Below are positions 60,648 through 64,000 of a stretch of DNA of 64,000 nt, one piece after another. Positions within the stretch are counted from its first letter, which is position 1, and every line of letters starts with the position of its first letter. The stretch covers positions 48,513 to 112,512 of the forward strand of contig CALYBJ010000001.1 in NCBI GenBank assembly GCA_944412445.1, written 5' to 3'. The notes under the pieces were generated by a model, which ran no database searches, was not told where the DNA came from, and saw only the letters and a program-made list of their open reading frames with translations. Source of the DNA: an uncultured Clostridia bacterium. GTDB lineage: Bacteria > Bacillota > Clostridia > Oscillospirales > Acutalibacteraceae. Both the position numbers and the translations under genes were made by a program.

Positions 60648-63014
60648 ATGTATCAGGTTTTAAAAAGAGACGGCAAGACAGCTTCTTTTGAAATAGAAAA
60701 AATTTCAGCCGCCATTAAAAAAGCATTTGAAGCGATGGACAGAGATTTTACGGCGAATATTATAGATTTTCTCGCGTTAAAGGTAACTGCGGATTTTGAG
60801 CCGAAAATCAAAAACGAGCTTATTTCCGTTGAGGATATTCAGGACAGCGTAGAGTCTGTTCTTATTCAGGCAGGCTATTCGGATGTTGCCAAGGCATACA
60901 TTTTATACAGAAGACAGCGTGAAAAGCTCAGAAACATGAAGTCAACAATACTTGACTACAAGGAGCTTGTAAACAGCTATCTTAATGTAACTGACTGGCG
61001 AGTTAAGGAAAATTCAACGGTTACCTATTCGGTAGGCGGACTTATTTTAAGCAACTCCGGTGCGATTACAGCCAACTACTGGCTTTCCGAAATATACGAC
61101 GATGAAATAGCCAACGCTCACAGAAACGCAGATATTCATATACATGACCTTTCAATGCTTACAGGCTACTGCGCCGGCTGGTCTCTTCGTCAGCTTATAA
61201 AAGAGGGACTGGGCGGAATCCCCGGAAAGATAACCTCCGCTCCTGCAAGCCACCTTGCAACCCTCTGTAACCAGATGGTAAACTTCCTGGGAATTATGCA
61301 GAACGAATGGGCAGGCGCTCAGGCATTCTCATCCTTTGACACATATCTTGCACCTTTCGTAAAGGTAGACAATCTTTCATACGAGCAGGTTGAAAAGTGC
61401 ATCGAGTCCTTTATATACGGAGTAAACACTCCTTCAAGATGGGGCACACAGGCTCCTTTCTCAAACATAACTCTTGACTGGACCGTACCCAACGATATGG
61501 CAGAGCTTAACTGTATCGTAGGGGGCAAGGAAATGCCTTTTAAGTATAAAGACTGTAAAAAAGAGATGGATATGATAAACAAAGCCTTTATCAACGTAAT
61601 GATAGGCGGCGACGCCAACGGCAGAGGCTTCCAGTATCCTATTCCCACATATTCGATAACAAAGGATTTCGACTGGTCGGATACAGAAAACAACCGACTT
61701 CTTTTTGAGATGACCTCAAAATACGGAACTCCTTATTTCTCAAACTACATTAACAGCGATATGCAGCCTTCCGATGTCCGCAGTATGTGCTGCCGTTTAA
61801 GACTTGACCTTCGTGAGCTTCGCAAGAAGTCAGGCGGCTTCTTCGGAAGCGGTGAGAGTACCGGTTCAGTAGGCGTTGTAACAATCAATATGCCCAGAAT
61901 TGCGTATTTGTCACAGAGTGAAGCAGAGTTTTTCAAGAGACTTGACAAAATGATGGACATATCCGCCCGTTCTCTCAAGGTAAAGAGAACAATTATAACA
62001 AAGCTTATGGACGAGGGACTTTATCCCTATACAAGGCGTTATCTGGGAACCTTCAACAATCATTTCTCAACAATAGGACTTGTAGGAATGAACGAGGCTT
62101 GCTTAAATGCGAAATGGCTTAAGCATGACCTTACAAATAAGGATTCACAGGACTTTACGGCAAAGGTTCTTAACCACATGAGAGAGCGTCTTTCCGATTA
62201 TCAGGAGGAGTACGGAGATCTTTACAATCTTGAGGCAACTCCTGCCGAGTCAACCTCATACCGTCTTGCAAAGCACGATGTAAAGCATTATCCCGACATT
62301 ATAACAGCCGCGAAAGAGGGCGAGACTCCTTACTACACAAACAGCTCCCATCTTCCCGTAGGCTTTACCGAGGATATCTACTCGGCTCTTGACATTCAGG
62401 ATAAGCTTCAGACGCTTTATACATCAGGCACGGTATTCCATGCGTTCCTGGGAGAAAAGCTTCCCACATGGCAGTCGGCTGCAAACCTTGTAAGAAAGAT
62501 TGCCGAAAATTATGAGCTTCCTTACTATACTCTTTCTCCCACATATTCAATATGCAGAGAGCACGGATATATAGCCGGAGAGCATTTTACCTGTCCCGAC
62601 TGCGGAAAGAATACGGAAGTTTATTCAAGAATTACAGGTTACTATCGTCCCGTACAGAACTGGAACGACGGCAAGAAGCAGGAGTACCAGGACAGAAAGA
62701 CTTATGAGATAAGCAAATCTCATTTAAAGCATAACGGCGTACAGACAGAAAGCGCTCAGGAATGTTCGGAGCAGGCAATGGAGGACGGAACTGTTCTTTT
62801 CACAACAGCGACGTGTCCCAACTGTAAGGTAGCCGCAACACTTCTTACAAAAGCAGGAGTGGATTATTCCAAGGTTCTGGCAGAGGAAAACGCAGAGCTT
62901 GCGAAACAGCTGGGAATTAAGCAGGCGCCTACCCTTGTAGTTGTAGACCACGGTCATATAGCGAAGCATACAGGCGTATCCGATATTAAAAAATATATAG
63001 AAACGGTATCATGA
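60648..63014 (+). CDS. nrdD: Class III anaerobic ribonucleoside-triphosphate reductase fused to glutaredoxin
   Basis: 788 aa. N-terminal ATP-cone (~1-95: VLKRDGKTASFEIEKI), catalytic barrel with SDVRSMCCRLRLDL and GSVGVVTINMPR, a zinc motif (ICREHGYIAGEHFTCPDCGKN), the glycyl radical loop RITGYYRPVQNWN (~680), and then an extra C-terminal glutaredoxin/NrdH-like domain (~705-788: LFTTATCPNCKVAATLLTKAG ... QAPTLVVVDHG) with CPNC active site. Reduces NTPs to dNTPs without oxygen. The fused redoxin suggests it uses dithiol electrons instead of, or besides, formate. ATG overlaps trxB. Confidence 0.95.
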   Translation: MYQVLKRDGKTASFEIEKISAAIKKAFEAMDRDFTANIIDFLALKVTADFEPKIKNELISVEDIQDSVESVLIQAGYSDVAKAYILYRRQREKLRNMKSTILDYKELVNSYLNVTDWRVKENSTVTYSVGGLILSNSGAITANYWLSEIYDDEIANAHRNADIHIHDLSMLTGYCAGWSLRQLIKEGLGGIPGKITSAPASHLATLCNQMVNFLGIMQNEWAGAQAFSSFDTYLAPFVKVDNLSYEQVEKCIESFIYGVNTPSRWGTQAPFSNITLDWTVPNDMAELNCIVGGKEMPFKYKDCKKEMDMINKAFINVMIGGDANGRGFQYPIPTYSITKDFDWSDTENNRLLFEMTSKYGTPYFSNYINSDMQPSDVRSMCCRLRLDLRELRKKSGGFFGSGESTGSVGVVTINMPRIAYLSQSEAEFFKRLDKMMDISARSLKVKRTIITKLMDEGLYPYTRRYLGTFNNHFSTIGLVGMNEACLNAKWLKHDLTNKDSQDFTAKVLNHMRERLSDYQEEYGDLYNLEATPAESTSYRLAKHDVKHYPDIITAAKEGETPYYTNSSHLPVGFTEDIYSALDIQDKLQTLYTSGTVFHAFLGEKLPTWQSAANLVRKIAENYELPYYTLSPTYSICREHGYIAGEHFTCPDCGKNTEVYSRITGYYRPVQNWNDGKKQEYQDRKTYEISKSHLKHNGVQTESAQECSEQAMEDGTVLFTTATCPNCKVAATLLTKAGVDYSKVLAEENAELAKQLGIKQAPTLVVVDHGHIAKHTGVSDIKKYIETVS

Positions 63015-63910
63015 TGTACGATATTATAATTATAGGAGGAGGGCCCGCAGGATTAACTGCGGCTCTCTATTCCTTACGAGCAGGAAAAAAAGTATTAATA
63101 ATAGAAGAAGGGGCTTTCGGAGGTCAGATAACCCTGTCCCCTAAAATAGAAAATTATCCGGGTCATAAATCCATGTCCGGCAGCGAGCTTGCCGATTTAA
63201 TGGTGGACCAGGTTTTGTCTCAGGGTGCTGATGTTGAAATCGACAAGGTTACGGGGATAATTGACGGAGAATTTAAAACGGTAGTCGGCGAAAGCTCGGA
63301 ATATACGGGAAAAGCCGTAATAATCGCCGTAGGCGTAAAGCACAGAATGTTGGGTCTTGAGAGAGAAGAAGAATTTGTAGGAAACGGGATTTCCTTCTGC
63401 GCGGTATGCGACGGAGCCTTTTACGCCGGCAAGGATGTTTTGGTAATAGGCGGCGGAAATTCGGCTCTTCAGGAGGCGGTGCTTCTGTCCGAAACCTGCA
63501 AAAGCGTTACAATAGTACAGGATATGCCTTATTTAACAGGCGAAAAAAAGCTTGCCGACTTAATTCTCTCAAAAGAAAATGTAAGTGTAATATACAACGC
63601 AAAGGTTTTAAGGATATTGGACGGCGACGAGTTCCGGGGAATTGAAATTTCTTCAGAGGACGGAACAAGGGAAATAAACGCCGACGGTATGTTTGTGGCA
63701 ATAGGACTTGTTCCTCAGAACGACAGCTTCAAAGACCTTGCGGATTTAACAGAATACGGATATTTTGACAGTGATGAAAGCTGTGTTACAAAGACAAAGG
63801 GAATATTTGCTGCGGGAGACTGCCGGAGAAAAAATATCAGACAGGTAACTACTGCGGCTGCGGACGGAGCTGTAGCGGCTTTGGCTGCGTGCAGATATAC
63901 TGACGAATAA
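63011..63910 (+). CDS. trxB: Thioredoxin reductase-like flavoprotein
   Basis: 299 aa. FAD motif IIGGGPAGLTAALY, redox pair CAVCDG, NAD(P)H motif VIGGGNSALQEAV and C-terminal FAAGDCRRKNIRQVTTAAADGAVAA. Starts inside the nrdD stop (ATGATG at 63011/63014), so it is translationally coupled. Most likely recharges the fused glutaredoxin domain of NrdD. Confidence 0.92.
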   Translation: MMYDIIIIGGGPAGLTAALYSLRAGKKVLIIEEGAFGGQITLSPKIENYPGHKSMSGSELADLMVDQVLSQGADVEIDKVTGIIDGEFKTVVGESSEYTGKAVIIAVGVKHRMLGLEREEEFVGNGISFCAVCDGAFYAGKDVLVIGGGNSALQEAVLLSETCKSVTIVQDMPYLTGEKKLADLILSKENVSVIYNAKVLRILDGDEFRGIEISSEDGTREINADGMFVAIGLVPQNDSFKDLADLTEYGYFDSDESCVTKTKGIFAAGDCRRKNIRQVTTAAADGAVAALAACRYTDE

Positions 63911-63958
63911 ATTTAATATGGTAAAGGGGCTGTAAAAAAACAGCCTGAAAAAAAAGAA

Positions 63959-63999
63959 CTACAAGTCTATCGAAAAAAGATAGCCTTGTAGTCTTTTTT
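63959..63999 (+). terminator. Terminator after trxB
   Basis: CTACAAG / CTTGTAG and inner CTATC / GATAG stem, TCTTTTTTG after. A weaker GGCTGT/ACAGCC hairpin lies just before at 63928-63945. Confidence 0.85.
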
Positions 64000-64000
64000 G

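Overview
The window looks like chromosome from an anaerobic, plant-polysaccharide-using Firmicute of class Clostridia, probably close to the Oscillospiraceae/Ruminococcus group. The evidence is a SCIFF peptide with its radical-SAM maturase, an oxygen-sensitive class III ribonucleotide reductase, dockerin domains on a GH5 enzyme and on an endolysin, a GH51 arabinofuranosidase, galacturonate catabolism genes, ECF-type vitamin uptake, strong AGGAGG-type ribosome binding sites, sigma-A promoters with 17-nt spacers, and many intrinsic terminators. There is no rRNA, IS element or CRISPR array. One tRNA (Thr, GGT) is present.

Layout. 1-4.9 kb: a heterodimeric ABC exporter (first subunit cut by the window edge) and pyruvate kinase behind a structured leader. 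4.95-11.7 kb (minus): a cobalamin-riboswitch operon holding a 57-aa HNH-repeat protein, a secreted transcobalamin-like/Ig-like protein, a secreted beta-propeller, a complete ECF transporter (T, fused A-A', S) and a DUF4430 transcobalamin-like lipoprotein. 11.8-25.9 kb: housekeeping and catabolic genes (phosphoesterase, GPH sugar symporter, ferredoxin-type aldo/keto reductase, a sigma factor with a membrane partner, cca, nrdR, a two-component system, an iron alcohol dehydrogenase, a GtrA-like protein, GH51, a DUF6171 protein). 26-30.6 kb (minus): lipoproteins and an MMPL/RND exporter. 30.9-36 kb: a compact phage-derived cassette with a sigma-region-4 regulator, small Ig-like/tail-fibre proteins, a dockerin-bearing amidase, XhlA and a Hol44-type holin. 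It is driven by a promoter carrying two LexA-like boxes and has no capsid, terminase, portal, tail-tube or integrase genes. 36-54 kb: phosphoesterases, dockerin GH5, a GntR/DUF5808 pair, glyS, an amidohydrolase, a permease, uxaB-uxaA, a MATE exporter, SCIFF/maturase, an Orn/Lys/Arg decarboxylase-family gene, a HIT gene remnant and tRNA-Thr. 54-64 kb: a YfhO-LysM fusion, an M28 peptidase, nrdG, nrdD fused to glutaredoxin, and trxB.

The two most striking loci are (1) the SOS-type, capsid-less tail-fibre plus lysis island at 30.9-36 kb and (2) the B12-riboswitch operon that couples an ECF importer to surface proteins built from a transcobalamin-like domain and a beta-propeller. The second resembles, in a Gram-positive, the surface B12-capture logic known from vertebrates (transcobalamin) and Bacteroides (BtuG). 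A third regulatory theme links nrdR (19.8 kb) to a tandem pair of NrdR-like boxes in front of nrdD (60.5 kb).
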